This document shows positions 46,501 to 57,600 of a DNA stretch of 64,000 bases, piece after piece. Under the pieces are notes generated by a model. That model saw only the letters and a list, made by a program, of their open reading frames with translations. It ran no database searches and was not told the origin of the DNA. The position numbers were made by a program, and so were the translations under genes. Source of the stretch: Hormiphora californensis (taxonomy: Eukaryota > Ctenophora > Tentaculata > Cydippida > Pleurobrachiidae); contig CM035361.1 in assembly GCA_020137815.1 (NCBI GenBank), positions 2,660,662 through 2,724,661 of the forward strand, read 5' to 3'. Numbering within the stretch: position 1 is the first letter of the stretch; the number at the start of each line of letters is the position of its first letter.

Positions 46501-49500
46501 CTGCCGCAACATCAAGCTTTGAAAATGGTAAATTTTACTTTTTTAGATTTATAACTTTTGAAAACTTCAATGTTGTGGTTAAAATGTGTGTAAAATTCAA
46601 ATCAAAGATATTAAAATGATTTTTCAAATCATAACAATTAAAAGTAGTAATTCTTCCTTATTTAGAGGAAAATCCGTTGCCATCGCCAACAACAAAGGAC
46701 CAACTGGCAGGACTAGCTCGTCCACCATTACAGCGAACATCCTCCGAGGAAAGCGCACCACTTGCACTTAGGTTTGTTATGTTTCAACCAGGAACCGACC
46801 GAATCAGGAAATACTGGTCCCTGATTGGCTGATAACCAGTCACGTGACCTAAATAACGAGTTCTGATTGGTTGTTTACTTGTGTTGGTCGGTTCCTGGTT
46901 TCAACCCTCCTTTACCTGGGGCGCGGTGAGAGAGTTTAGATAACCACTTACACTTAGGTTATGGGGGAAAACAGGGTGTGCTATTTTTTCAAATGCCTAA
47001 TTTAATTCAAAATTTCACTTGGTATCGGGTTAAATGAGCTCCTACGATCATTCTAAAACATTTTATCACAAAGTTTTGGCTCTACCATGGCCCAATTACG
47101 TTGGCACGAGCTATGCCCATATATGGGCATATTCATTTCAAAAAGTCTGTTTTAGGGCGTGATTTCGAACAAAACACATATATAAATCGTCTCGTGACAA
47201 CTTATACAACTGTTACTTTCAGTTTGAGTCTTAAGATATCCACTTTATGAACAAAAATAAAAATTTTTCTCCCTTTTTTTTTTGCTAATTTTACCAACTT
47301 GCAGAATCGTGGGGACGAATTTTAATTTTTTTTAGTTTTTTCTTGGTGGAAAGCAAATTTCGGTTGTAATCGACTAATTTTGGCCTGCGGAACACGATCC
47401 CGTTCATGAAAAAGCTCTCAAAATTTAAGAACATGTCCAAAATGAACATTTTTTGTCAAAAATGAACATTTTTTGTCAAAAATGAACATTTTTAGCTCAA
47501 AAATGAACTTTAGCATCATTTAATGATGCATATCAATTCTTGTCAGTTTCGAGGTGCTGAACACGATCCTAAACATAAAAAGTTGATATCAAGAACATGT
47601 CAAAAACTGGTGAAAACCACACATATTTCCCTGTTTTTACCATTTTTCGGTTAAAAACTACACTTTTTAAATCGCGATGCCAACGTAACTGACAAACACT
47701 ATCTCGATTCTGTTTTGCTGATGTGATAGAGAATTGTCCATAGTTTCACATTAGCTAGATACTGAATGGCCTAGTCGAAAAAAATTTGAAATAGCACACC
47801 CTACTGAGATCTCAGGGTTCAGAGATAGCTATTCCCTGAAATCTCAGGGACATTTTCAGGGAATAGCCAAGGATTTCAGGGGTAAATAATTACTAAATAG
47901 CCGTGACCAGAGGTTCAGTCACGAGTCGTGACTCACGACTGTTCCCCCCCCATAGTGCGAAACGCCCCACGTGTCTAAGCCTATATGTTTAGGCTCTTTG
48001 GTCAAGTTTACAATTTGTGTACGCTAGAAATATTTCAATTCCAGGAAATTGGAAATCGGGCCACTTAAAAAACGAGGAGAAGAGGAGAAGAAATGTTCAA
48101 AAAAGAACCGTCGTCAGGCTTTTAATCTTCCCCGGATTAGTACAGACTCCGTCGACGATTATCAGCGGCCAAAACGAACTTTAGGTATTACAGTAAACTA
48201 GTATTTCAGTTTAGGTTAGATTGAGTTGATTATACTTTATTTTTTATAAAGCGAGGGCATATTGTCAGGCGACTCAAAGGTAAAAAAGCACGGCTGAAAT
48301 GTGAGTTTTAATTCTGGTTTTTCAGAAAGGTTAAATAATTCCCGGCAATCCAATGGTCACCAGGGGCAACAACAATCGGTGAAAAAGAAGAAAATAAAGA
48401 AAAGGAAAAACACATCGATTTATTTAGGTAAAGCAACCATTAAGTTGTTAGGTACAGCTGTGAAACACTCACGCCCTACGGGAAAAAACCTTTTTCGAAT
48501 ATCTGCCTCGCAGAATATCAATTGGGTATTACTAAGAACTAAGAAATAAAATAAATAAATAATAATAAAATATAAATAATTAAATATTTCCCCTGTTAGG
48601 ATCCCACAAAGTAACGATTGAATCTCCGACCTCCTCTGACGACACCTCGACAGAAAGTGAGGACGCCAACCCCAACCTCACAAGTTCGGCAGTGTCTGGA
48701 TCTGAGGATGGTTTAGTATCTGCTAAATCGAGTCTTAGCGAGGCTGATGAACATCAGAAACATAGGATTAACATTCCTTCCCCTAATGAATGGTAGGATC
48801 AACTTTTCAGCAAACGTTTGTTCGGCCCCCGTGCATAATTGTTGAATTTTGGGGAAATTGAACAACGAACATCTCCCGTACAAAAAACTTTTGATAAGAA
48901 ATAGAAAGAGATGCTGTCCCCAAATTAACTGGAAGAATTATGGTTATCTTAATTGCCCCCTCATACTAATTCGTTCCCGGTTCCAGGTTGACAGACAATG
49001 AGGGATACTATGAAGATCTAATACCAGCCACACCCCGGATTGGTATCTGTACACCCGCATCAGATGACAGTGTTCTTATTAATACCAGGTATAATAACCA
49101 TTAACCCGGGGTGGTTGGGGTAGATGGGGTACTGGGGTGGATGGAGTGGGGTGCGGTGGGAGGAGTGGGGCGGGGTGGGTAGGGTGGAGGTAGTTGGGGT
49201 GGGTGGGAGAGCGAGATGATAGTGTTCTTATCAACACTAGGTATAATAACTCGGAGTGGGGTGGGTGGGGTAGATGGGGTGGGGATGGGCCGATGGCCCG
49301 ATGGGGGTGGGGTGGGTGATTGGGGGAGGGAGATGATAGTGTTCTAATCAACAGTCTGGGGTAGTTTGGGGTTGTGCTCACAATTGTATTTTTCATTGCA
49401 GCTCTGTTTCAGGTCTCACGATGAAGCAATGTCCCCGGACTCAAATCTGATCGATTCAAGGAAATTTCGCTCGGATGGCGACATCTATGTAAGCAAAACG

Positions 49501-52500
49501 AAAAACTTATCCAGGGTTGGGGAGGCGGTTGGGGGCGGGTGGGGGCGGGTGGGGGACTCATAAAGACCACGTGAATTTAATTGATGTCCTTGGTATTAGG
49601 CTGTCCAGTATTGATTGTCGTTGGGCTTTTATGAGACAATGGTTTGAGATAAAGCAAAATGGACTTCACCACCGTTTTTCTCACGCGATTTTAGATCGGA
49701 ATATCATGCTTGGTATCGGTATGTGGCCGTTCTCGGTTCCCAGCAGGCTATTTTCTCTACCCCACTCCTGTTGCCGCTGCATTTGGAAAATCGCGATTTT
49801 CGAGTTTTAGTACTAAAGCTGCTGTACTTCTTAAAAATGTTACCGGAGTGATGTTTTTTTGCATCAAGCTTGTTCATTGGACAATTACCTACTGTTCAAG
49901 ATGTAATAAAACATCCTATCTTTATTTTGTCACTGAGCAATGGGCCTCCAAAAAGTTTTGGTAAAAATTAGAAATTTTCACTTCCGGGTCTCATCAGGAT
50001 TGGCTTATAATAAAAAACTTTGCAGTAAAAAGTAGTTCTAAGTAAGTTCTAAGACGTAGTGAAGCCAATTATGTGATTGGTTGACTTTTGAAGTGACCAA
50101 TTGACGTTTTTGAACATGTCCCCAAAACGGGCCAAACTTTTTCGCTTTTTCGTGTTACATTTACTGTTTCAGATGTTATTAGTGAACGCGTAAAGACCCA
50201 AATCGCATACATACCTCATCCTTAGACGATTTTCAATCGATTGAGCACTATAACGGGAGCTAAAGAAACTGTACCAGTTTTCTTCCAGCAGCGTTTAAAA
50301 AACATTGGTAACCCCATGCAGCGGCAACAAGAGTGGCGTAGAGAAAATAGCCTGCTGGGAACCGAGAACGGCCACATACCGATACCAAGCATGATATTCC
50401 GATCTAAAATCGCGTGAGAAAAACGGTGGTGAAGTCCATTTTGCTCTATCTCAAACCATTGTCTCATAAAAGCCCAACGACAATCAATACTGGACAGCCT
50501 AATATAACAGGAAACGAGGGGTTCAACACTGTGCCTCCTTGAAAAAAATCTCGAATTCTTCTCTATGATGGCGTAACATTCTTATTTAATTTTCAGCAAA
50601 GTCAGTTGATAGAGACGAATAGGCAGAATGTTAAAATGACTATTATAGAGTTGTTCGAAACGGAACGGAATTACATCTCAAATCTTCTAACGATCATCGA
50701 TGTAAGTGATAATCTCCCTTTCGGACTTTCGGTAATCCGTATAAGTTTTCTGATTTCCTTTAGTTTTACCAGAATTTCTACTGTTTTATTTGATTTGTTT
50801 GAGCTAATACTCATCACTGCCTACAGGTATTTGCCCGACCTATAAATGATCTCGGGTTGTTATCTCGGAAAGTCCACGGAGCTCTATTTCCCTCGTATAT
50901 CCTCCACTTGATACACCGTCACTCGATATTTCTGGGGAAGTTAGAGGAGAGGATCTATAACTGGCATTTTGTACAAAAAATAGGGGATCTGTTTGCTGGT
51001 AGGTTCATGATATTGTGTTTCCTTGTTTTTTTTGTTCTAGTTTTGGCCAAAACTAAATTTGGTGGGTAAAAACCTAGTTATCAACGGCATGTCACTCCGT
51101 TACAAAATTAATTCCACTATTTCAGTCTTCAAAGAAGAGAACAGAGATGGCCTATTCCGTGTTTACTTATCCTACATAACCCACTTTCCCCACATGTTCG
51201 ACCGGCTTACAAAGGTATTTATTGTAATGCTTTGTTCAGTCCTGTCTCACCACGCCCACATAAATTATATTGTAGCATTTCTTTCACAAAATATATGGGG
51301 CACATGGTGAAAGAGGATCTCTCGAGGTGTTAACGTCATGCTTTGTTTTGCGCACTTTGCATTTTATTTGCATTTTATTCGCATAGCGTACGTCATGCTT
51401 TGACTCTTATTTTTCGTGCGTGACCCAGCAATAATATAATATAGATAACCCCACTGTGTGTCGGGATGAAATTTGATATACCAGCCTATTAGGCTGGTAT
51501 ATCGTTCAGTTATTCCACTGCTCGCGGAGCGAGCAGGGAATAACTGCTGATATTCCCGCAGCCGAGATTGGAGATTGGAGATTTAGAGAAATGCTTTGTT
51601 TTGCTCATATATTGCATTTTATTTGCATTTTATTTGCATAGCGTACGTCATGCTTTGATTCTTCTTTTTCGTGCGTGACCCAGCAATAATAATGTTCTAA
51701 CCCACCTTTATATTTGTAAAAGAGGGCGGGGGCTAGGGAGTGAGGGTCGTGCGTGACCCAAACTCCAGAGCTATAAAAATAGAAAAGTGACCCCCCAACG
51801 TCACCAAGTGTAAATGCTGTTGCATTTTAATGTGATAGATGCAAATAACGGTCGAGGGGCATAGAAAATTTACTTGACTCCCGTTGCTATAACGAGAACA
51901 AGAATAAATGCATTATGTTTCATAATGCTATGTTTCCCCGCCAATCTTTCATTTCTAACACGAAGGCGGGACAGACATTTCGGATCATTTATAAATCAAG
52001 CAAACAGTATAGAACAAATCCTTGTGTTTTAGTAGCACTAAATTGCGCGCCACATTGCGGAATTGTGTGGCACACAATTCCTGAAAACGTGTCAATGAAG
52101 TGGTTTATGAAGGAGCAGGTTGTTGTTGTGTGCGCGGCTCTAGTTGCTACATGTTCCCCCTCGCAACCTGAAACGGGACAAGAGAGCTGACTTGCTACAC
52201 ATAGTCACTATATCCGTTTAGATTTCTAAACCCCTATGCCTTTTTGCAAAAGGCATCCGGGTGAAGGCCTTCGGCCTTCACCCGGGCGGGGAAAAAATAA
52301 AAGCGATATGAGACTACCTACCCGAGTCTCAATATTCCCCCTTTTTATTTTACTAATTTCTTTCAGGCCATGGCTTCCAATGAGCGGTTTCGTCAGTACG
52401 TGCAGAAATGTCGGAAGGAAGAGAGAGCGTGTCAGCGGCTGTCCCTTCTCTCCTTCCTATACAACCCTATCCAGGTACTTGGTCTGTCTGTCTGTTTTTA

Positions 52501-53327
52501 TGTTTACTTTTCTGATTTTTTTCTAGTTGTTTTTCTGATTGTTTCTTTCAAAGAGAAAATCAAGTTTTCTTCTTTCTGTTTGTCTGTTTTTTTTTCCTGA
52601 ATTTCCCCTGTTTATCTGTATAGTGTATGTCCCCGGGGACTGCAGCCAGTATGTTAATTCACACAGGGGACTGGCCAGTATGTCAATTCACGTGTATTTC
52701 AGAGAGTTCCCAGGTATGTGTTGCTACTAAAAACCTACATGAAGCACCTGGACCACAAGAATCCCGATAGAGTGTCTGTACAAAGTGCTGTGACCTCCCT
52801 AAATAGACTGTTATTCGAGGCTAACAAGTAAGTAGGACAAGATATATCGTGTTTTAAAAGCTCAGAATTTTAATATGTTTTGGGTCTTCTAGTTTTGACA
52901 TCCTGATATCTTTTTTACCATGTCTTATCTGACTAGTAATTAGTATCTCTTATTTTCTTTCTTATCTCTTATCTCTCTCTCTCTTATCTCCAGGTTGTGC
53001 AACTTCACAAAAGACGGTACGGGTGCAATAAAACTTCCCTTTACATCCCAAACCTCTTCCCCCTCAATACAAAACTCAACCTCCCTGGACTCCCCGTTTG
53101 AGGACGCCCGGAGCGGCAGCGGTGGGGGCATCTCCGCCTTCTCGGATGTCGATAGTATCTTTTCAAATGGATCATATAATGGTGGTGGAGGGGGCGGTAA
53201 AAAACAGATACAATCTAAGATTAGCACAGTTTTAAATGTGTTTACTTTTAGTAGGGTGTTGAAGAAAAAGAAACGGAAGCAGCAAATCCAACAGCAACAA
53301 TCCACGGGGGTTTTAAATAATGGGTGA
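43503..53327 (+). CDS. RhoGEF with C-terminal Dbl-homology domain, 15 exons
   Basis: DH domains catalyse GDP release from Rho-family GTPases at membranes and the actin cortex. Exons: 43503-45348, 45982-46153, 46396-46527, 46666-46771, 48045-48184, 48326-48427, 48600-48792, 48987-49088, 49413-49488, 50597-50701, 50827-50998, 51126-51214, 52367-52474, 52703-52827, 52994-53327. Beyond the first exon all phases agree. Allowing one base skip in exon 1 (see the frameshift entry), the protein has 1266 residues from this ATG. Residues 1-955 are Ser/Pro-rich, with GPMSP-type repeats, an acidic EVEEEEEEVWEG patch and a basic KKKKIKKRK stretch. The DH domain (about 965-1156) shows conserved region 1 (IIELFETERNYISNLLTII) and region 3 (FLYNPIQRVPRYVLLL), the family signature. 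The 110-residue tail is Ser/Gly-rich then KKKKRKQQIQQQQ; no PH domain follows, unlike most Dbl proteins. The subfamily is not identified. The ATG follows an acceptor (43497), so it may be internal. Confidence 0.88.
44477..44561 (+). other. frame change inside RhoGEF exon 1
   Basis: The frame from 43503 ends at a TGA at 44559-44561, while the frame continuing to the exon 1 donor opens just after a TGA ending at about 44476. The two overlap only in this interval, so one base must be skipped here. Candidate slippage sites are GGGG (44494-44497) and seven A (44546-44552). An intron is unlikely in 85 bp. A base-calling error, a real disabling indel or a programmed shift remain possible, in falling order of likelihood. 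Confidence 0.75.
45359..45364 (+). terminator. AATAAA overlapping an in-frame stop in RhoGEF intron 1
   Basis: If the donor at 45349 is not used, translation continues four codons to TAA (45361-45363), and AATAAA overlaps that stop. This is the arrangement of an intronic poly(A) site giving a truncated protein that lacks the DH domain. Confidence 0.4.
45852..45932. repeat. palindrome in RhoGEF intron 1
   Basis: A perfect core ccggagatctcctggaga with its complement, centred on gacgtc at about 45897, and weaker outer pairing (cggcctccttt / aagggaggccg). Confidence 0.8.
46789..46897. mobile_element. hAT-type MITE, copy 7 (RhoGEF intron 4)
   Basis: Full element, same orientation as copies 3 and 4, with a perfect 8-bp duplication gtttcaac (46781-46788, 46898-46905). 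The duplication begins 9 bases after the last exonic base (46771). Confidence 0.9.
46974..47812. mobile_element. 840-bp TIR element in RhoGEF intron 4
   Basis: Inverted ends agggtgtgctattt / aaatagcacaccct. The interior is AT-rich and holds four tandem 'caaaaatgaacattttt' copies (about 47440-47505). No transposase. An AACAGTCGTG-type MITE starts directly at its right edge (about 47812-47950). Confidence 0.65.
49595..50503. mobile_element. fold-back element before the first DH exon
   Basis: Arms 49595-49785 and about 50318-50503 are near-identical in reverse complement (ends attaggctgtccagtattg / complement), separated by about 530 bp of unrelated sequence. Matching open frames on both arms (MRQWFEI) are mirror images, not genes. 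It fills most of the intron between 49488 and 50597. Confidence 0.85.
51330..51690. repeat. direct repeat with hairpins in RhoGEF intron
   Basis: The module 'gcattttatttgcatttta ... gcgtacgtcatgctttga ... cgtgcgtgacccagcaataa' occurs at about 51350-51440 and about 51605-51690. Between the copies lie hairpins (ataccagcct/aggctggtat; gttattcc/ggaataac with ctgctcgc/gcgagcag). Confidence 0.7.
52125..52300. mobile_element. hairpin-ended element, copy B (RhoGEF intron)
   Basis: Reverse-orientation relative of the 7291-7480 element: ggctctagttgctac, then atgcctttttgcaaaaggcat, then cccgggtgaaggcc folded on itself, then a run of A. It ends about 70 bp before the acceptor of the 52367 exon. Confidence 0.55.
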
Positions 53328-53336
53328 TAATAATTA

Positions 53337-53472
53337 CAGTCAAACCTCGATTTACCGGAACCTCGATTTACCGGAACCTCGATTTACCGGAACCTCGATT
53401 TACCGGAACCTCGATTTACCCGGAAAACTTCATTCTCCCAAGTGGGGTCAATGGTAAATCAAGGTTTGACTG
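53337..53472. mobile_element. CAGTC-family MITE with tandem termini
   Basis: Ends CAGTCAAACCTCGATTTACC and complement, with five consecutive 17-bp 'cctcgatttaccggaa' units at the left. It sits 10 bp after the RhoGEF stop codon, so it is in the 3' untranslated region or its genomic continuation. Confidence 0.8.
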
Positions 53473-53578
53473 TTGATTATACTGTTGATGCGGTGTTGTT
53501 GTGCAGTTTAGATTTGTTTTGTTCCATAATATGGTTGTATGATATTTTCGAGTACATTTTTAGCAGTTTGAAGGAGGG

Positions 53579-53700
53579 AAAACAGTCGTGCCTGAATCTC
53601 AGGTTAAGGTCACGGCTATATTTATCCTTGAGATCTGAGACCTTAGTTTTCAGGGACAAATAGCCGTGACCTGAACCTGAGATTCAGGCACGACTGTTTT
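53579..53700. mobile_element. AACAGTCGTG-family MITE, best copy
   Basis: About 40-bp near-perfect inverted ends (aaaacagtcgtgcctgaatc / complement, extending to ggtcacggctat). Related copies are at about 33027, 37796 and 47812, and a one-ended copy at about 56164. Confidence 0.82.
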
Positions 53701-53889
53701 GCTCCAATAATGATACTGCTAGAACTACTGACTAAAGCTGAGTGAGCGGCATTCATGATTTTGTTCAACAATTCCAGTTAACATAAATTACACCTGCAGT
53801 TATATCTAATTATATATTTTTTGCTTATTTTGTTTTGGTTATCGAGTTTTGAGTGTAAACTGTATAACTTATTGGTTTCGAGATATTCA

Positions 53890-53960
53890 CAGTCGGACCC
53901 AGATATACCGGGCCAAAATATAACTCCCCGGAGCATCCCAGTAAATCATGGGCCCGACTG
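53890..53960. mobile_element. 71-bp CAGTCGGACC MITE
   Basis: Ends CAGTCGGACCCAGATATACC and a near-complement; the right flank is TA. This is the second shortest member in the window. Confidence 0.8.
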
Positions 53961-54650
53961 TATGTGTGTGTGTGTTCTGTTCTACATTTTGCAACCCTTT
54001 CTCAACTTCTTGCTGTACAAAAGAATCGGATTGCGTCGTAATGAAGTGTTTCAGGGAAATATCGATCTGAATAATTCACAAGTCACCGCCATCACGATCC
54101 AGCAGCACCAACCGATCTAACCAACAAACCAACCATCACGAAACAGTGTCAAGCGACTCAAGCTTCATCAGGAAATCAAATGAATTTGTTTGAAGTCGTG
54201 TTGAAATTGTCACAGCTGTCTAACCTACGACAAGTGTTATACCGTCGAATTTGCTTTACTTGCCCTTGGTTTTCATTTCTATTTCTGTTTCAAAGTGTAA
54301 AACGCTGAGTTAATTTTGTATTGTATTGGTTTTATCAGCAATTGCTGTTCCTATAGCTGCTTAAGATACAAAATGTCACATTGTCACACGTAAAAACAAG
54401 AATATATATCTTCAGAAAAATAGCATTCAAATATCCTGAGCAGTGGGAATTTCTCACTTCCCTACACTTCTAATTGATTCAGTTCAACCCTATACACTTT
54501 TAAAAACACGAGTAAGAACAATACAACTCATTCATACTCATTCTGACATTCTGAGTTCAGTTTCACTCTGAAATTGAACTTAAAGCTTTGAACTCTAAAA
54601 CTCTGAACTCTGGACTCTGAACTCTGAAACTCTAAAACTTTTGATTGTTT

Positions 54651-57600
54651 TCACACAGTTTCAACATCGTTAATTAGCGATCCCTTCACTTTAATCGGAA
54701 GTTCTTCGTTGGCCGGACCACTTGAAACGCGTCTCATCAAAGACTTCATCAACCTAAATCGAAAATATAGTTTAAACTTTTGAATTTCAGCAAAGCTTTC
54801 AACTGCAGTAGATTACTCCAGACATCCTGCTTTTGGTCAGACCACTGGTTTCCCAGCTGTTTCCCAAAAGCAGTTGCTTTCGACTGTAGATTATATAAAT
54901 ATGAATTACAATGAAGTAATATAACTGTATTTTAGAATTATACAAAGAGCAAATTCTTAAAAAAGGCCCTGATGACAGCTGTAGAGAAATTGAATGTGGG
55001 AATTTTATTATCCTAGACTTTGGAGGCCTTTTAGGCTAGGTCCAGTAGTTAGTATAACACCTAGCTGGCGTATAAAGATATAACTGAGATTCTCTTACGG
55101 CCATATTATTAAGAGAATCTTGGTTCCTCTTAAAATATTGTTTTACTGTTTCCATATTTTGTCACTACAGTCAGATTAAGGGATTATTTGCCCGGTAACT
55201 CGGGGTCTGACTGTTATTATACCTGTGCAGTTTGTAAAGGGCCACGAGGGTAGCGTAAAGTAGAATATAGACCACCACTTCCCAGCACACAACACCTGAA
55301 ATAGTTATATATTTTGTGTGCTGCTCCAGCAGTAAACACATAAACTCCACCTCCTTCAATCTCTCTCTCTCTCTCTCTCTATCCATTTCTCTCCTCCTCT
55401 CTCTATCTATCTCTATCCATCTCTCTCTCTATTTCTCTCTCCCATCTCTTTAAAGTTAAAGTTCAACTGAGCTTTGTTTGCCTTCTTTGTTTTTTTGTGT
55501 ACTGAGCTGCACCTAGGCGTGTTTCTTACATAATGTCAATTGTGATGCCACTGAAGAATAAAAGAGAGTAAGAGAAGGAGGGGAGGAAAGAAAAATAGAG
55601 ATATGGAGATATGGAGAGAGGGAAAGACAGAAGATCATCCAATGTTTCCGCTCGTTATATTAAAGTACTTCTAAAGATTTGTATTGTGTTGTAAACGTTC
55701 TGCCAGCTATGAATATGACCATTGATCATCAATGTTATTATCCATGTAATTATCAATGTTATTATACATGTTATTTAATCAGTTTTGGTCTTTTTCAGAG
55801 TCTGTACTCTGTATGAACACTGTTCATACAGAGTACAGACTCTGTGTTCATTGAACAATGAACATTGAGAGCCCCAATGTATACGACTTTGTACGACGAC
55901 AGCTATCACGTCACGCAAAATATCACTATCACGTCACTCAAAGAACCCTAGAAAACAGTTTCAGGCGACTCAACTCTTCCCGCCGCACGAGAACAGTGCA
56001 GCTCTGCATAGGAAAGCGAGAACAGATGATGATGTGGGTGAGAAACAGAGTGAAGCTATCAATTGTGCTGTAGAATATTGTGGTACATATCTTCCATTTC
56101 TGTCTACGTAGTTTCTACTTTCCATGTGGGTACTGTTGCCTAAGTTAGCCTTTTCCCCTTTTATAAGGGGAAAACAGTCGTGCCTGGACCTCAGGCTATT
56201 CCCGCCCTAAGTCTAACTATTATAACTCTCAGTTAAATTATTTTTACAAACAAGTTTACCAGGAACCGACCGAATCAGGAAATACTGGTCCCTGATTGGC
56301 TGATAACCAGTCACGTGACCTAAATAACGATTTCTGATTGGTTGTTTACTTGTTTCGGTCGGTTCCAATCATTACCTGCTTTAACCCAGCCATGACAGTG
56401 CTGTAAGTAGGGAAACGTCGAACCTGGAATCCTCCTGCCGGGGAATAATGAGTTAATAGACCAAACAAATAATTCGTTTCTGTAATTAGATATTTCGATT
56501 GTAACAACTTGTATGGTAGATACTTCCACCAAAATTTTGGCAAATGAAGCTACGCTATTAAGCTACAATTCCGAAAGTAGCTATTGATGATTTCTACTAT
56601 CCATAGGTTTAATGTTCTACATACCCGAAGCAACTGAATTCTTCGCTAATGGTGTAGTTGGTACCATTGCAGTGGAAATTATCTCCAGCTTCCATCGTCC
56701 AAAGTGCTGAAATAATCAGATTTAAATTACAGAGTCAAACTCCGATTTACCGTCCCCCGATTTTAAATTAGTGCTAAAATAGCTTGTGCTTACATCTTTT
56801 TAGCTAAATAAGTAAATTTTAACTTACGTAGTTTGTGAAGATTTGAAAAGGCTAGATAGTTGGGTTGTGTTCGAGGTCCTATAGGTGTTGTATCGTGACC
56901 ATGCTCTCTAAACCACTGAAATTTATTAATTAATGTATTAATTAATGTATTAAATGTACTAAATTTATTTAATAGTATATTCCATGAACTTGATCATGTT
57001 ACGTATGATAGAAATGGTTCCCTGCAGCCAATGCGAAAAACAATTTATACACCTTAAGATATCAGCGTAGGGGCTCAGCTCCCATAGTAACCGCTCTTAT
57101 CGAATAAAATCAAACCAATTCCCATGGCAACCGCAGATACCACCATCAATTTAATTGTGTCCCGAACCTGTCCCTTATAATGTGTCCCGAACAGGTCCCC
57201 AATGTGTCGCGAATGTGTCGCGAATGTGTCCTTATTATGTCCCGAAACGTTCCGGCGGTGGTATGTCGTACTACCCAATGATTACCCTAATTAATTATTA
57301 ATTAATTAATTATTAATTAATTAATTATTAATTATTATTAATTATTAATATTATTAATTAATTAATATTATTAATTATTAATTATTAATTACAGTCGGAC
57401 CCCGATTTAACGGCCCCCGATTTAGCGGCACCCCGATTTAACGGCAGGATAAATTTCCCCCAAAAATTTTTTGAAATTTTTTTTTGAAAATTTTTTGAAA
57501 ATTTTTCAAAGGTGTATTAACCACGTCCGAATCGTGTTTCGAATCGGTGAATCTTATTGCATGTCTTGCCGGTAATTAGACGGTTCGAAACGAACAGATA

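Noticed and set aside
48269-48279. 11-base micro-exon in the RhoGEF gene
   Set aside because: It has AG and GT flanks, but the neighbouring exons (48184 and 48326) already join in phase and adding it breaks the frame.
49622-49810. MRQWFEI... protein duplicated in opposite orientation at 50.2-50.5 kb
   Set aside because: Arms of the fold-back element; the frames have no splice links or recognised domain.
54057-54120. Extra RhoGEF exon GNIDLNNSQVTAITIQ
   Set aside because: It has an acceptor and a stop, but no good donor precedes the 53325 stop to reach it. Kept only as a test for a longer isoform.
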